From Chaenocephalus aceratus (Eukaryota > Chordata > Actinopteri > Perciformes > Channichthyidae), in contig CM043788.1 in assembly GCA_023974075.1 (NCBI GenBank), positions 29,377,054 to 29,441,053 on the forward strand: 64,000 nt of DNA. Reading direction: 5' to 3'. The position numbers and the translations under genes are program-made. Under the pieces are notes generated by a model. It did no database searches, was not told the DNA's origin, and worked only from the letters and a program-made list of their open reading frames with translations. Positions 25,901-37,919 of this stretch are shown one piece after another (the first letter of the stretch is position 1; each line of letters opens with the position of its first letter).

Positions 25901-28900
25901 GGAGAAATACTGAAAATAATATATAAGCCTAATGTGTTAATACACAAAACATGCCTATTTCTCAGCATATGGGTATATTTAATTCCTAAATCCAGTTAAG
26001 GGCTAAAGCAGATATGTATCTAATGTATTTACCTCTAAATTTAAGTTTCCAACAAAATGCAGTTACAGGCCCATTTTGCTACATAAGAAAAAAAAGGCAA
26101 AACTGGTTTTCATGGTGGTTACAAGTAAATAATAATAAAATGAATGTGCTAAATACAGCCATTTGTTTAAGTACCCCCGCATCTCCAGAGTAATACGACT
26201 GAGCGACTTGTAGACATGTTCTCCCTGATTACTCCCTGTTGCTATACGTTAACCATTCGATGAAGCATACGATTATTAGTGACACTGAGAGGGACAAATC
26301 CTTTATGTAAATTATTGAGGGTGACATGTCTACCAGTCTCCCAATGAAATTACACCTTCGAATGTAGACACTGTTATAGCTAATAGGGAAGGAATTCCTT
26401 TTCGCCATTTCTATTTAAAAATTAAAGGCCCAATTTTGAAAAAAATCCAGTTTAGGTTTTTCAATAAAACCCAAATGAGACTTTGCCGGGTTTCACTTTG
26501 AAGGACTGTATTATATTTAATTATGTTGCATTCTAACAGATATTAACAAATGTTTTATCTGTGTTTGCTTGAATAATTCAATTAAATATATAAATAATTC
26601 ATGTGCCAAAAGAAAAAAGAAATGCTCTGAAGTTAACTTATTTACATAGTTGTGTATGTGTTGGGAATTAGATATTAGAAATCTTTTGCAAAATAATATA
26701 TTTGTGCATATAGATGACTCCCCCAAACAAATGCACAGATAATAACATGTTGAACCCTGTTACAGCCCCAGCGGGCCCCTTCCTCTCTTGGTTCCCGGTC
26801 ATATCTCCTTTGACCTAATAATTAAGCTGCTTTCGGCATTATAGGTTGAGAAGCAGCTTTGCCACCGCAGTGACAAATCTCTCAACTAAACTATTGCTCT
26901 TCAAAGGCTCCACCATCTTTATTGCGATGCCTGGGTACTTCCTAGCTCCCTTGTTGAAATCCCAAGCCTTTTATCATCTCACTGAGAAAGTAATCCTTTG
27001 TTTGGAATTTGTGTGATTAAGTACAAAAAAACAGCCAAGTGCAGGGCATCTTTCATAAGCCGACCCTTTTTGATTTTATGTCATAGATGTTAGACATTTT
27101 AATAAAAAGAAATTGAAGCTGTGACCACACGGTTGTGCTTTATCAGGAGCCTCTATCTACTGTCATTAAAATTGGAGTAAAGGCAAACAACGTTATGAGG
27201 AAGAAACATGAAAGGAGCTGGTGGTTAATAGACATGTCAGCTTTAAAGACCTTTCTGTATGTTTTAGCCGATTGAAATCAAATTGAATGTCCCTTTTTCA
27301 TCCAACCATTTTGCATAGTGTTTTAGATTTTGTATTTGTTTGCCTTCACGACAGCCTTTGGTTTGCATTCAATTCCATATTGACAGTTTCAGAGACAAAA
27401 AAGTGCTTAAATTGTATAATCCATCGCATTCGCTGATACAAAAAACCCTTTATAAGTTATTGCAGATAAAGATTGTTTGGAAAAGTCTGGAGTGTTTCCT
27501 CAGTACGACGACAAAATTGACAAAATCTGAACCTCTGCAGCACAGTTTTTAAAATGTTTTGCATACATTTAAATTATAGATGTTTTGTATTTTAGGTGAA
27601 AAAACAAGCACAACACTCTTTAAAGGGTCATTACAGAAAACTCTTATTTAAAAACTTCAATTATTAAATTCACTGGACCTTGAAAAATCCTATAGGTCTA
27701 CTCCTACATTTAGTTATGATTTTTTTTAGAAAGTTTGCATTATAAGCATGACCAATATGCTTTTAAAAAAGAATCTGAATATTGTTGAAATGTCTACTCA
27801 GCTTTAATAACATTTCCATTTTTAACATTTCATGTTTCATGTTCTTTGGCTGTGTCTGTTAGTGTCAGAAATGCTGATTTACAGAAAAGGTGTAATATTA
27901 AATCTTCAAAAAATCCAACATTGGCAATGAGTATTAACACTTTCACATCAAATATTTTAAGCCAGTTTAAATAATCCTCACTGGTAAAATATACAGTAAA
28001 AAAATAGTATGTATTTTATCTCCTAATGTATTATAAGCATTATCTTATTTTATCCAGGAGTACATAAAGTACATAACCTTTAGACGTGCCAGAACATAAC
28101 TACTTAAAAATCTAAATTTGGTATATTTAATAATATATATTTTTTATCTGGGAAAATAATTATGTATATATTTGTATAACTAATTACAATAATACATGTT
28201 GCAAATCCTGATTAGAGGTTTTTGGTGAAAAATCCAGGTGAAAAATAAGCAATTAACATTACGTTTTCAAAGAAAAATGACAAAATATAACACTTAAAAA
28301 TTGTTTAGAAAGTATCTTGAGATTCGTTTCAAGTAGCGTTGGACAGATTTCTCATTTGTCACTCTCGTTCTGGGGCGATAACGGATTTTTCACTATAAAA
28401 ATATCCAAAAAGCCTTACTATTTGAGTCATGTGCATCAAAACGGCAATGTATTTAATTAGATAAATAATCAAATAAACCTTAACTAACTACAAGAGTAAA
28501 CTAAGACCTGGCTGTGACATGGAATAAAACATTACAGAGCCATCAGTTGTTTTACAAACCATGAATGGAACCATTTGTATTTGTTCATTTATTGTGAGCT
28601 CTTCTTCATGTGCACCTCCAACGCGCTAAGCTGATGTTGCCGGGCCAGAGGACAGATCCATTGACCTGGAAGTGTGATCTCACACTGAGCTGAAAAACAA
28701 ACAGTCAAGAACATCCTTCTCCATATACCACCGATCTTGAGAGATTGCGGGGCAGCTTTTGGTTTGGGGGTTTCTCAGCCTGATCTGGGTTAGCTGAGTC
28801 AGACATTAAGTGAAACAGACAGGCGGGTGGGAGAGGAGGGAGAGAATGTGTGAGGCAGCAGGGACGCTGCAGGAATCTAGTAGAAAGGCCAGTCGTGGGA

Positions 28901-29780
28901 CATGCTAGCATTACCAAGCAGTGACCCAGGATTAAGCGCGGTAGCAGTTTGATTTGATCGTGCAGTGCTGTGTTGTTAAATCGCTCATTAAATCCAATTA
29001 GCGGGAGGTAAAGGGAGACAGGTTGGAGGGTGTGTGGGAGGCAGGAGGGCTTTAGTTTAGCTGCTTCTGAGGAATATTGCGTGCCAAGCAGAGCAGGTGA
29101 CAAATCTCCCGCTCTGAACTCCTGACCTAGCCGTGGGACTCCCCACTTCTTCACTCCCTCTCACCCTCTCCCCCCCCTGTTCTCTCTCAGTTGCCCACTT
29201 GCCGCTTTCACCTGCGACCCCTCTTGTCTTTGTGCTGCTACAATGAGGTGTGAGGGTGCTGGACATCCTGCGACATGTCAAAGAGGAATCAGTCTCACCA
29301 GACTTATATGCAAAGTACACGGTCAAGCCAATTAATGTCCCAACAAATTAAAGAAAACTGCAGCCTGAGTGTTGCTCTCATGTGGCGAGATAGTGCAGTC
29401 ACACCAGACCAGTGCCAAGACAAATTGCAAACACAATTACACAGCATAACAACACCCTGCTGTGGCCTCTCACTAACCTCTCCTTAATTCTTAACAAAAA
29501 CAAGTTAATCGTGGACTAGTGCCCTATCCCTCTTGGATTTAATTCACCTCACTCTCAAATTCATTTTTCTACCTATCTTTCCACCAGTTGTCATGGTTTG
29601 TACACTTTGTGTCTCCATTGCACAGTGCAATGGTTGGAATCTCAAACAAACAAGGAGGGATTATGAGAGACTTTGGAAATGTAGTCATTCTTCTCATGAA
29701 GTCTCATTTGGTTTGGTGACTTATGATTTCATTCTTGTTTACTTCTCAGAATGTCAAAACACTGAACTCTAATGCACACT

Positions 29781-29974
29781 GTTCTCATTCATAACACTCC
29801 GTTCGATGTCTCACTATGGGATGCGCCTCAATGCGTATGCAAACAGAAGCATCAATCTCATTACGCCAATCCTGATTGGCTGGTGATCTTGACGTCAACG
29901 TCAGGGAATCCACCCACCCTTTAAGTTTGCTTGCGCTACGACGCAGCGTCATTCAAACACCTCTTCTCGCTTCA
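29781..29974 (+). repeat. Left inverted terminal repeat of DIRS element 1
   Basis: From about 29808 to 29974 this region (GATGTCTCACTATGGGATGC to CTCTTCTCGCTTC) is the reverse complement of 34354-34524. The first ~27 bases are unique to the left end. It includes the small palindrome TTGACGTCAACGTCA. Confidence 0.88.
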
Positions 29975-30145
29975 GAGCACATCTCGATTTATCAGTAGCT
30001 TAACGGTCCACAGACTGAACCCAAAGCTAACATTCGGTCGACGGGCGCTTGCCGGTTACTTTTTTGCTTTGCAAGAAGACTGAGCAATATTAACCTCCGC
30101 CGACGGTTAGCACGCCAAGCTAGCTTGTCGGGACAGGACCCCCTC

Positions 30146-31423
30146 ATGTCCGCTGATTTGCCGTCCGGCAATCAAGACATGGTGGCGTCCGCCGCAGAGA
30201 TTGAGCCCCGCGCTGTGTCAAGCTGGGGCTCCCAATTGGACCTCACCATGGTTCCACCCGCGGAGGATGTCCTGGAGTTGGACTACATGGAGGACGAAGA
30301 GGATACCTCTGAGTTCCTCCTGTCTGACTCGGATGGGGATGACATCTTCGTTTCATCGGCTCAGGCTGCAAAGCCGGGAGCGATGTCCGATGGCGAGAGC
30401 ACACCAGCTTCGCCCATCCTAAGCATGGACTTGCAGGCCGTGTGTCAACGTGCTGCGTCCAGGCTGGACATCCCATGGCCTGAAGTGGCCAAGGAGACCT
30501 CCAGATCTCGCTACGAGGGGAAGAACTTGCCCCAAGCAGCGAGGACGAAGAGGCAGCTCCTTCCAGTCTTTCCGGAGATGCTGGACGAGGTGTCGGTCTC
30601 ATGGAGAGCCCGTCCCTTCAGCAACAAGGCCCCAATCCAGGGTGCCTCCTCCCTGGACTGTGACGGTATGGAGAGGCTCGGCCTGCTCCGCATGCCGCCC
30701 ATGGAACCGCTGGTGGCAGCCCACCTCCAACCGAGGCTGGCTTCGACACCAAGCAGGAACCCCAACCTACCGGCAAAGGCAGACCGGTTCCAGTCAGCGA
30801 TGACCGAACGGGCCTATAAAGCCGCAGCTTTGTCCGCCAGGGCTCTCAACGTCTCCTCGCTGCTGACCGCCTACCAGGCGGAGCTTTGTGAGGACATGTC
30901 GAGCAGACCTGAGCCTGCCGTGTGGGACGAGATCGCAGCGATCACGGACATTTGCCTCTGTGTGCAGCTGTGCAGTCCAAGCCACGGGCAAGCACTGGGA
31001 ATGATGGTGGTACAGGAGAGAGCCAGGTGGCTCAACCTGATCATCCTTCCAGACCGGGAAAAAGAGGATGTTCTGGACATGCCTATTGTTCCCGAGGGCA
31101 TATTTGGCTCCGCTCTAGCTTCAATGCAGCTGAGGTGCGAGTCAAAAAGGAAGGGAGACGAGGCTCTCCAGCTCTGTCTCCCCCGAAGGGTCCAGCCGCC
31201 ACCTCCAATGGTCCCGCGGCAGGCCTTCACCCAAGCTGTCTCACGTCCTGCCCGGTTCAAAATACCGAAGCAGCAGAGACCGCAGCCCGTCCCGGGTCCC
31301 CAGCCCAGTCACGAGGTAAGAGGGAGCTGGCCAAGAAAATCTCCGGTCCCGGCAGCTGCCGCTCAGGCGCAGCCGACCCAGGTTTTCAGCCACCAGGCGA
31401 GGAAGAATAAGCGGGCGGCCTGA
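30146..31423 (+). CDS. DIRS element 1 gag-like protein (ORF1)
   Basis: Open frame of 425 codons from the first ATG (MSADLPSGNQDMVASAAE) to TGA. An acidic N-terminal third (ELDYMEDEEDTSEFLLSDSD) is followed by a mixed middle and a basic, proline- and glutamine-rich C-terminus (KIPKQQRPQPVPGPQP, QARKNKRAA) suited to nucleic-acid binding. No CCHC zinc knuckle is visible, which fits DIRS gag proteins. The same C-terminus is found on the minus strand of element 2 just left of 64000. The position before a DIRS RT is the main reason for the call. The frame is undamaged, unlike the polymerase. Confidence 0.8.
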   Translation: MSADLPSGNQDMVASAAEIEPRAVSSWGSQLDLTMVPPAEDVLELDYMEDEEDTSEFLLSDSDGDDIFVSSAQAAKPGAMSDGESTPASPILSMDLQAVCQRAASRLDIPWPEVAKETSRSRYEGKNLPQAARTKRQLLPVFPEMLDEVSVSWRARPFSNKAPIQGASSLDCDGMERLGLLRMPPMEPLVAAHLQPRLASTPSRNPNLPAKADRFQSAMTERAYKAAALSARALNVSSLLTAYQAELCEDMSSRPEPAVWDEIAAITDICLCVQLCSPSHGQALGMMVVQERARWLNLIILPDREKEDVLDMPIVPEGIFGSALASMQLRCESKRKGDEALQLCLPRRVQPPPPMVPRQAFTQAVSRPARFKIPKQQRPQPVPGPQPSHEVRGSWPRKSPVPAAAAQAQPTQVFSHQARKNKRAA

Positions 31424-31444
31424 CAGTCTCCTCTCCTCTCCTCG

Positions 31445-33019
31445 ATGAAGGAGCTGGAAGTTCCCTGTTCCCCAGCTCCAGAGCACGTTCCAGTGTTGGA
31501 TGCTCATGTGTTTTCTGGGTGCCACCATGCCCCTATCTTCCCGCCGCCTCGAGTGATGCCAGAACGTCATCCTCAAGTTCGCGCCATCAGGGAAATGGAC
31601 TTAACATCAAAGACAGCAAGTTCCGCTGCCTGTTTAAGTCACACAAACACATGTCATCATTGTTGTTTCAAAATAAATCATTTTCCACTGTCGTTTCCAG
31701 GCTTGAAGCCAAGGACGCAGTCAATAAAAATGAAAAGAAAAACAATAAAAACAATAAACAGTCTGTTGTCTGCCCCTCTTTTGAGAGCGGCTACGGCCTC
31801 TCTCAAAAGGCGGACAATAGACGGGATTGTGAAGGCACCACCACCACGCGCATGCGCAGTGTCGGCCGGGGTTGTCAACCTGGGGTACCATCGTGTTCAG
31901 ACACTAGAGGGCCCCATAACACAACAAATAGAGACACTGAGGGCAGACGACAGAGCTGTGACATCTCCGCTCGCTTTTGAGTCTTGAAGGTTTTCAAGAC
32001 AGTAACACGGGGCTACAGGCTCCAATTCGCTGTCACCCCCCCTCACTTCTCGGGCATTCTGTATTCACAGGCCCGGGGAGAGTCGGCCCATATTCTAGAG
32101 CAAGAGATTTTCTTGCTGCTAGAAAAGAAGGCTATATCGATAATACCCACCGAACAGAGTCAGAGCGGCTTTTATTCCAAGTATTTCCTCGTTCCCAAAC
32201 GGGGAGGGAACGGGATTCGGGCCAATACTAGATTTGAGAGCTCTGAACAAATATCTCAAAAGATACAAATTCAGAATGCTCACTCACACATCTCTGTTGC
32301 GTCTCGTGCGCCAAAACGACTGGTTCACATCAGTCGACCTGAAAGATGCGTATTTCCACATCCCAGTATATTACCCACACAGGAAATATCTGAGGTTCGC
32401 CTTTCAGGGTGTCTGTTACGAGTACAGAGTACTTCCCTTCGGTCTGTCTCTCAGCCCGCGAGTGTTTGTACGGTGTACGGAAGCCGCGATAGCCCCGTTA
32501 AGACAACAGGGTATTCGCCTGGCAACTTATCTGGACGATTGGCTCCTTCTCGCACAGTCGGAGCAAGAGGCTATTACGCAGACGAATGTCCTCGTAAAAC
32601 ACCTGCTCGACCTGGGTTTTGTAATAAACACAGAAAATAGCATGTTGTCTCCAGCCCAGACTGTACTCTTCCTGGGCCTACGCCTGAATTCGGTGCCCTT
32701 TACTGCCCGCTTATCAGCAGAGAGAGTGAAAGCCTTCAGGACTTGCCTCGCTCATTTCCAGCCACGCAAATATGTTCTCTTCAGGTCATGTCTGCGGTTG
32801 CTGGGGCTCATGGCCGGGAGGAGCCTGCGAGCCCCTTTCATAAAACGGCAGACCAAAGGATGTTGGCTAGCCGTCTTTCCCTCAAAGCCCACATGGCATG
32901 CAGCAATAGCAGCCAAGTACACTTTGATCGTAGAGAAAGCTCTTTGTTTATCAATTAAGTCCTGTAGAAATGATAAAATCACCCCGACAGGACATTGCAA
33001 AGAGATGTGTCCTTCTTGA
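31445..33019 (+). pseudogene. DIRS element 1 reverse transcriptase, frame-shifted
   Basis: The RT is spread over several frames. A linker from 31445 ends at 31987. An in-frame TGA at 31978 precedes the RT N-terminus (FKTVTRGYRLQF, SQSGFYSKYFLVPKRGG). The core continues in another frame from about 32234, with WFTSVDLKDAYFHIPVY, VLPFGLSLSPRVF and the catalytic LATYLDDWLLLAQ (YLDD near 32530). The family pattern (DLKDAYFHIP, PFGLSLSP, YLDDW) is that of DIRS1-type RT. It is cut at about 32815, where sequence from the recombinase gene appears in the opposite orientation. The frame running from there to 33019 is therefore chimeric. Confidence 0.88.
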
Positions 33020-33220
33020 AGGCACCACTCCTCAAACACCCTCCACTTACAGTCATTTAGAGACCTGGTGGAGGAAGCTCTTGCACTCTGAATAGTGTTT
33101 ATCACCTTCTGAGGGAGACCCACTGTGTTCAGATTGTACCACTCACGGGCCAGGCCCATAGTGCCAAGCGCTCTGGGTGTGGATGAAAGATCGCCCCCCC
33201 CCGCCTGAGACAGTATGTCC
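32815..33220 (-). pseudogene. Inverted N-terminal segment of the DIRS tyrosine recombinase
   Basis: Read on the minus strand this encodes EWYNLNTVGLPQKVINTIQ, FEEWCLQEGHIS, CPVGVILSFLQDLIDKQRAF and VYLAAIAACHVGFEGKTASQ. This is the core-binding, N-terminal part of the tyrosine recombinase, which in element 2 is collinear with the catalytic part. Here it lies in reverse inside the RT/RNase H region. Its left ~110 bp repeat 33348-33458 in inverted orientation. Confidence 0.85.
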
Positions 33221-34171
33221 CCACTATATGCAGACTGGACTCTACATCCAATGATTGTGAGTCAGCTGTGGGTGCGTTACGGCCGAGCCGCGGTAGATCT
33301 GTTCGCATCAAAAGAAAATGCTCAATGTCAGCTGTTCTTTTCAATGCGCGTGTACCTGGCTGCTATTGCTGCATGCCATGTGGGCTTTGAGGGAAAGACG
33401 GCTAGCCAACATCCTTTGGTCTGCCGTTTTATGAAAGGGGCTCGCAGGCTCCTCCCGGTTTCCAGGTCACTGTTGCCCTTATGGGACTTGGCAGTGGTTT
33501 TAGATGGGCTCACTCGACCTCCATTTGAACCCCTGGAAGAAGCTGACATGACACATCTGTCACTGAAGACAGTGCTGTTACTGGCTCTGGCATCTGCCAA
33601 GCGAGTCAGTGACATTCATGCGCTCTCTGTACATCCTTCATGCACTCAGTTTGCCCCGGGGCAAACGAGAGTGTTGCTGAAGCCCAACCCTGCCTTTATA
33701 CCTAAGGTGGTTGGCTCATGTACCCCCATTGACATTGTGGCATTTCCTCCGCCGCTGTGTTCCTCTGAGGAACAGCGGCCGAATTTGCTGTGTCCAGTTC
33801 GTGCTTTACGCATCTATATGGACAGGTCAAAAGAGTTTTGTTGTAATGACCAACTCTTTGTATCCTGGGCTAACCCTCAGAAGAGCAAGCCCGTTACCAG
33901 GCAACGGCTCTCCCACTGGATTGTGGAAGCGATTGCTCTGGCTTATACGAGTCAGGGTTTGCAGGCACCAACGGGCCTGCGTGCTCATTCTACTCGTGGA
34001 CTGGCTACATCCTGGGCTTTGTTCAAGGGTGTTTCCATCCAAGACATTTGTGCAGCAGCGAGCTGGTCCTCGCCGCTCACTTTTGTCCGCTTTTACAGAC
34101 TAGATGTCTCTGCTCCAAGTGTGGCCCGCGCAGTGCTGGGTCCCGTGTTGAGACAGAGTTCTACCTGTTAA
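33215..34171 (+). pseudogene. DIRS element 1: RNase H end fused to the tyrosine recombinase catalytic domain
   Basis: The open frame starts with the last part of a DIRS RNase H region (LYADWTLHPMIVSQLWVRYG, DLFASKENAQCQLFFS). At about 33348 it jumps into the tyrosine recombinase at VYLAAIAACHVG. The catalytic domain is complete by motif: the first Arg in ASAKRVSDIHALS, the H-x-x-R box in LRAHSTRGLATSW and the nucleophile Tyr in FVRFYRLDV. The expected recombinase N-terminus is missing from this strand because it sits inverted at 32815-33220. The protein is therefore an accidental fusion and is unlikely to be an active integrase. Confidence 0.85.
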
Positions 34172-34230
34172 GTTCTGGTTGTTTTGGTGATTTTCGAGAT
34201 AAGCATGTCTAACAATACGGGAGTTTCAAT

Positions 34231-34328
34231 ATCCCATAGTGAGACATCGAACGGAGTGTTATGAATGAGAACTATAGGTTACTTACGTAACCCCAGTCCT
34301 CAGAGTAACATGAAGTGAGATGTCTCAC
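34231..34328 (+). repeat. Internal complementary region of DIRS element 1
   Basis: 34231-34272 is the reverse complement of the extreme left end (29781-29822). From 34270, AACTATAGGTTACTTACG and what follows is the reverse complement of the extreme right end (to 34573). The two halves overlap at AAC/GTT, the probable recombinase core. Confidence 0.9.
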
Positions 34329-34353
34329 CAGACGGCCCTTCTTGCTAAGGCGA

Positions 34354-34570
34354 AGCGAGAAGAGGTGCTTATTTTGAATGACGCTGCGTCGTAGCGCAAG
34401 CTACTTAAAGGGTGGGTGTATTCCCTGACGTTGACGTCAAGATCACCAGCCAATCAGGATTGGCGTAATGAGATTGATGCTTCCGTTTGCATACGCGTTG
34501 AGGCGCATCCCATAGTGAGACATCTCACTTCATGTTACTCTGAGAACTGCGGTTACGTAAGTAACCTATA
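34354..34570 (+). repeat. Right inverted terminal repeat of DIRS element 1
   Basis: 34354-34524 (GAAGCGAGAAGAGG to CCCATAGTGAGACATC) is the inverse of the left repeat. The remaining ~46 bases, ending GGTTACGTAAGTAACCTATA, are unique to the right end and contain a near-palindrome. Confidence 0.88.
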
Positions 34571-35169
34571 GTTTTTCCAACCCTTGTCCCAGTGTTTGTC
34601 CTTTATCTGTGAATCATGAGTCACCACTCTGTGAGGCCTGTCCTCTTTAATCCAAATCGTCTGCCCTTTCTCAAAGGTATTCTACCCTAATCCTAAAACT
34701 TCAGTTTGAAAATATACTTTACATCTGCGCGAACCCGCTTGTATAACTGAATTGATAATTGTTAAGGGGTTATAGTGGAATCATTTGGTACATGTGCGAC
34801 TTACAGCCATGTGAGTCCATCAGATTGTTTTGAAGATAAGTAACATTCTATAAAGGTTTGTAAATTATGTAAAAGTTTATTGTTAATTGTTAGATATTCA
34901 ACCATCCTGAATCATTGAAAAACTTTTTTTTCTTTCATTTTAAAGTTGTTCTATGCTCCACAGATTGTCTACACAATGTTTTAAAACCTCATTACATACA
35001 TTACTAAATTATTATGGGAACATTTGTAAACTGTTCCTGATATTTCTTGGCCTACACCACATTTCAGTTTCTTAGAAAATTGTTTTTGAAAAACACATTA
35101 TGTAAACTGCGCTTAGGGTTTCAAAATGAAGAGGAAATATACTTAGAAAATAAATGACCTATATATTCA

Positions 35170-35870
35170 AATTCAAACCACCACATCAATCACATCACCA
35201 GGACCGCCTTTTTCCACCTCAAAAACATTGCCCGTCTCCGCCCATCACTCTCCTCCTCTGCTGCTGAAACCCTGATTCATGCATTCATCACATCACGACT
35301 CGACTACTGCAATAGCATCCTCTACGCTCGCCATACCATCCAACCTCCTCAATAAACTCCAACATATCCAGAACTCTGCTGCCCGCCTCCTCACCCACAC
35401 CCGCTCCCGAGACCACATCACCCCCGTCCTCCAGAACCTCCACTGGCTCCCCGTCTGTCAAAGAATCAACTTCAAAGTCCTCAACAATCAGGCCCCCCCC
35501 TATCTCACAGACCTGCTACACCACCACACCCCTTCCCGCTGCCTCCGCTCATCAGAAGCCAACCTCCTATCCATCCCCACCCGCATCAATCACCGGACCT
35601 GGGGGGACAGAGCCTTCTCCGTCGCTGCCCCCTCCCTCTGGAACTCACTCCCCCAACCCATCAGAGACTGCACTGACCTCACCACCTTCAAAGAACGTAC
35701 ACAAACTCACCCCTTCAATCTGGCTTTTAATGTGTGATTGTTTTTTTTATTATTTGACTTTAACTTTAACTATATATTTATTTGTTGTTCCTTTCTTTTC
35801 TTTGCACTTTATCTATAAAGCGTCTTTGAGCACCTGTAAAAGCGCTAACAAAATAAATCTATTATTATAT
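35170..35870 (+). mobile_element. 5'-truncated L2/CR1-like LINE, 3' end
   Basis: The translation gives the C-terminal part of a CR1/L2-clade [22 protein letters not shown] and [13 protein letters not shown] in one frame. After a shift near 35320 it continues from about 35340 to 35737 with [33 protein letters not shown] and FKERTQTHPFNLAF. A short 3' UTR with a stem-like CTTTGAGCACCTGTAAAAGCGC precedes an AT-rich tail. There is no endonuclease and no 5' end, so this is a dead-on-arrival copy. Confidence 0.82.
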
Positions 35871-37919
35871 ATACACTTGCATAATCAAATATAATCTATC
35901 TCTATTTAAAAAAAGAAATTACAAAACACTTCTTAAGCTATAAAGGGCATATTAATATGTGCATTTGTATTACATCAGTAAAGCCCCTTGCATTGGATAT
36001 TAGAGAAATTGTCCACTGTGCCACAAATCCCCTTTCACTATATCAATGCAAAGGCTTCTTATAATGGCAAGGTATAAACTGTGATCAAATTCTGAAGTGT
36101 GGAAATATCGAAAAACCATCGCACGGTATGTCAACTCATTTTAATAAATACTTTCCTCATAGGCACAACGGGCCAGAGGTGAAGCTTTATGGTAATAGTG
36201 TATTCTTTGGAGAGCCTTTTTAATTAGATTGTGTTTATAATATCCCTAAGAAAATCGGTTTCTGCCAAACACTTGTAACACTTTCTTCTTGAGCATTGTA
36301 AATATTTAATAGAAAATTCCGCTTTACTAATCAAGCGGAGTGAAAACCAGGCTGAAGCACAAACTGAGCTGAGGTGAGGCCACTAATAAAGCATCAGGAG
36401 TTATTGTTACGGGGTTTCCAATCGACGCATACAGGATACATTTTGAGACAAAAGTAAGATTGGGGCAATATATCATCACAGGATTGATATCTGAAGCCGC
36501 ATTATAGCAAAGTATTTCTCTCTTCATCATTATGTTTTAGGAATCCAATGGCTAATCAGGCAAGATTGAATTATACTTAATAGCTGTCATGTATACTAGC
36601 TTTTATTCTGCGACCATCTTTAATTTTTCAAGATATTTGCTTTATGACTTCATATCATGTTAACTGTATTTAATAAATATACATTATGTTAGCTCTGAAC
36701 ACAGACTGTTGGTCCACATGGTTCTCATTTGTCCTACATCTTTTTCTTTTTTATATACTGTGGTAATTTTTTTTAAATATCAGATCTTGATGTTCTTTTA
36801 TAGTGCATAAGTTTTGCGTGTGTGTGTTTATCACAGACTGTAAAACATTCACTATTGGATTTGCCATCTGCTCTCGTGTATCTTCTTGTCTTCAGACATT
36901 TACAGGTTATTTGTGGCTCTGTATGCAGATTATAGGCTCTTATATCTTTTTTTATCTGTCCCTTAGGTCAGACTGAATTACTGCTGGTAGAAAAGTTTCT
37001 TAAGCTCTCTTTCCTGTTACAGGAGCCTCAAAGAAAATTAAAAAACTTAAAGTTGTAATGTCTCTAAACCGACAGTAAAGAATCTCACCGTATATTTGAT
37101 ATTTTATTGATTTAGGAATGAACTACCTATGAACCTGCTGATTTAACGGGAATATTGTGTCCAACTTTTTCTGACTTCGTCTTTAACTGTGACTTCGTTC
37201 TTTTCAATATTTTTATTTTATGTCATATATTCTTTTCCATATTGTATGTTCATACATGTGACATGTTCTGCAGGTATGTTTGAATGCACTTGCAAAGTTA
37301 AGAAATGCAGCATCACTTTCTAACATAAGTGACATCATTATGAATAATTGTGAAAAAGAAAACACACAAACAGTAATTATAAAGTTAGTTATAGGTTCTA
37401 GTTGGTCAAATTCATGAGTTTATTACAGTTTTAATATATACTGCACAATTGCAGATTAATTGTGGGTACCGGTACTTCAAATGTAATGATACAAAATATG
37501 TATTATATTTTAACATTGACATTAAGAATGATCTTTACTCATACCTTTTGGCAGTGTGAAAAATAAAATACAAAATATATTCCCTCAATTAAATAAATAG
37601 ATTATAATTTAATACAAATTATCTCAAAATGTAACACAACAATACAGTTTGTATTAATGGCAGCGAAAGCCAAAAATGTAATGTTCATGAGTGATTTGTA
37701 CTGCATTACATTTTCATTTATAGTCATATTTAGTTTTTTTGAATAATTAAAATTGAATAATTCAGAAATATAAAAAAGAAAACTGAAATAATCAGTTGTT
37801 AATTTAAAGTGTTATTGTAAGATGTAATTTCACTGTTCAATTTTTATATTTTTATTGTAAATTGACAAACATTGTACACATAGTTTCATGGGGACACTGT
37901 ACATCATTTAATAATTTTA

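Larger units (their letters stand above)
20364..29780. other. Gene-poor region right of mfsd8l
   Basis: Mostly AT-rich, with no gene I can support. The mfsd8l 3' UTR occupies the first part, and an AATAAA at 21923-21928 is one possible poly(A) signal. G+C-richer, low-repeat stretches stand out at 22.73-22.95, 24.68-24.97, 26.76-27.0 and 28.6-29.5 kb. These could be regulatory or conserved non-coding elements, but nothing in the sequence alone proves it. The short open frames here have no recognisable protein features. Confidence 0.5.
29781..34570 (+). mobile_element. DIRS-like tyrosine-recombinase retrotransposon, element 1
   Basis: Gag, DIRS-type RT/RNase H and a tyrosine recombinase lie in order on the plus strand between inverted terminal repeats. 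The left end starts GTTCTCATTCATAACACTCC. The right end finishes GTAAGTAACCTATA and is followed by GTT. The internal complementary region at 34231-34328 is the reverse complement of the right end joined to the left end, sharing one GTT. This is the DIRS hallmark, used to circularise the copy before recombinase-mediated insertion. No target-site duplication is seen, as expected for the class. The copy is about 4.8 kb and defective: gag is open, the polymerase is frame-shifted, and part of the recombinase is inverted. Confidence 0.93.

Noticed and set aside
28705..29326. Open frames of 149 and 89 codons on the minus strand
   Set aside because: No recognisable domain, no splice context and no codon pattern that stands out. 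The block is G+C-richer, which lengthens chance frames.
30125..31423. The 432-codon open frame taken as a single-exon host gene
   Set aside because: Its C-terminus recurs in DIRS element 2, and it lies between DIRS terminal repeats ahead of a DIRS RT, so it is element gag.
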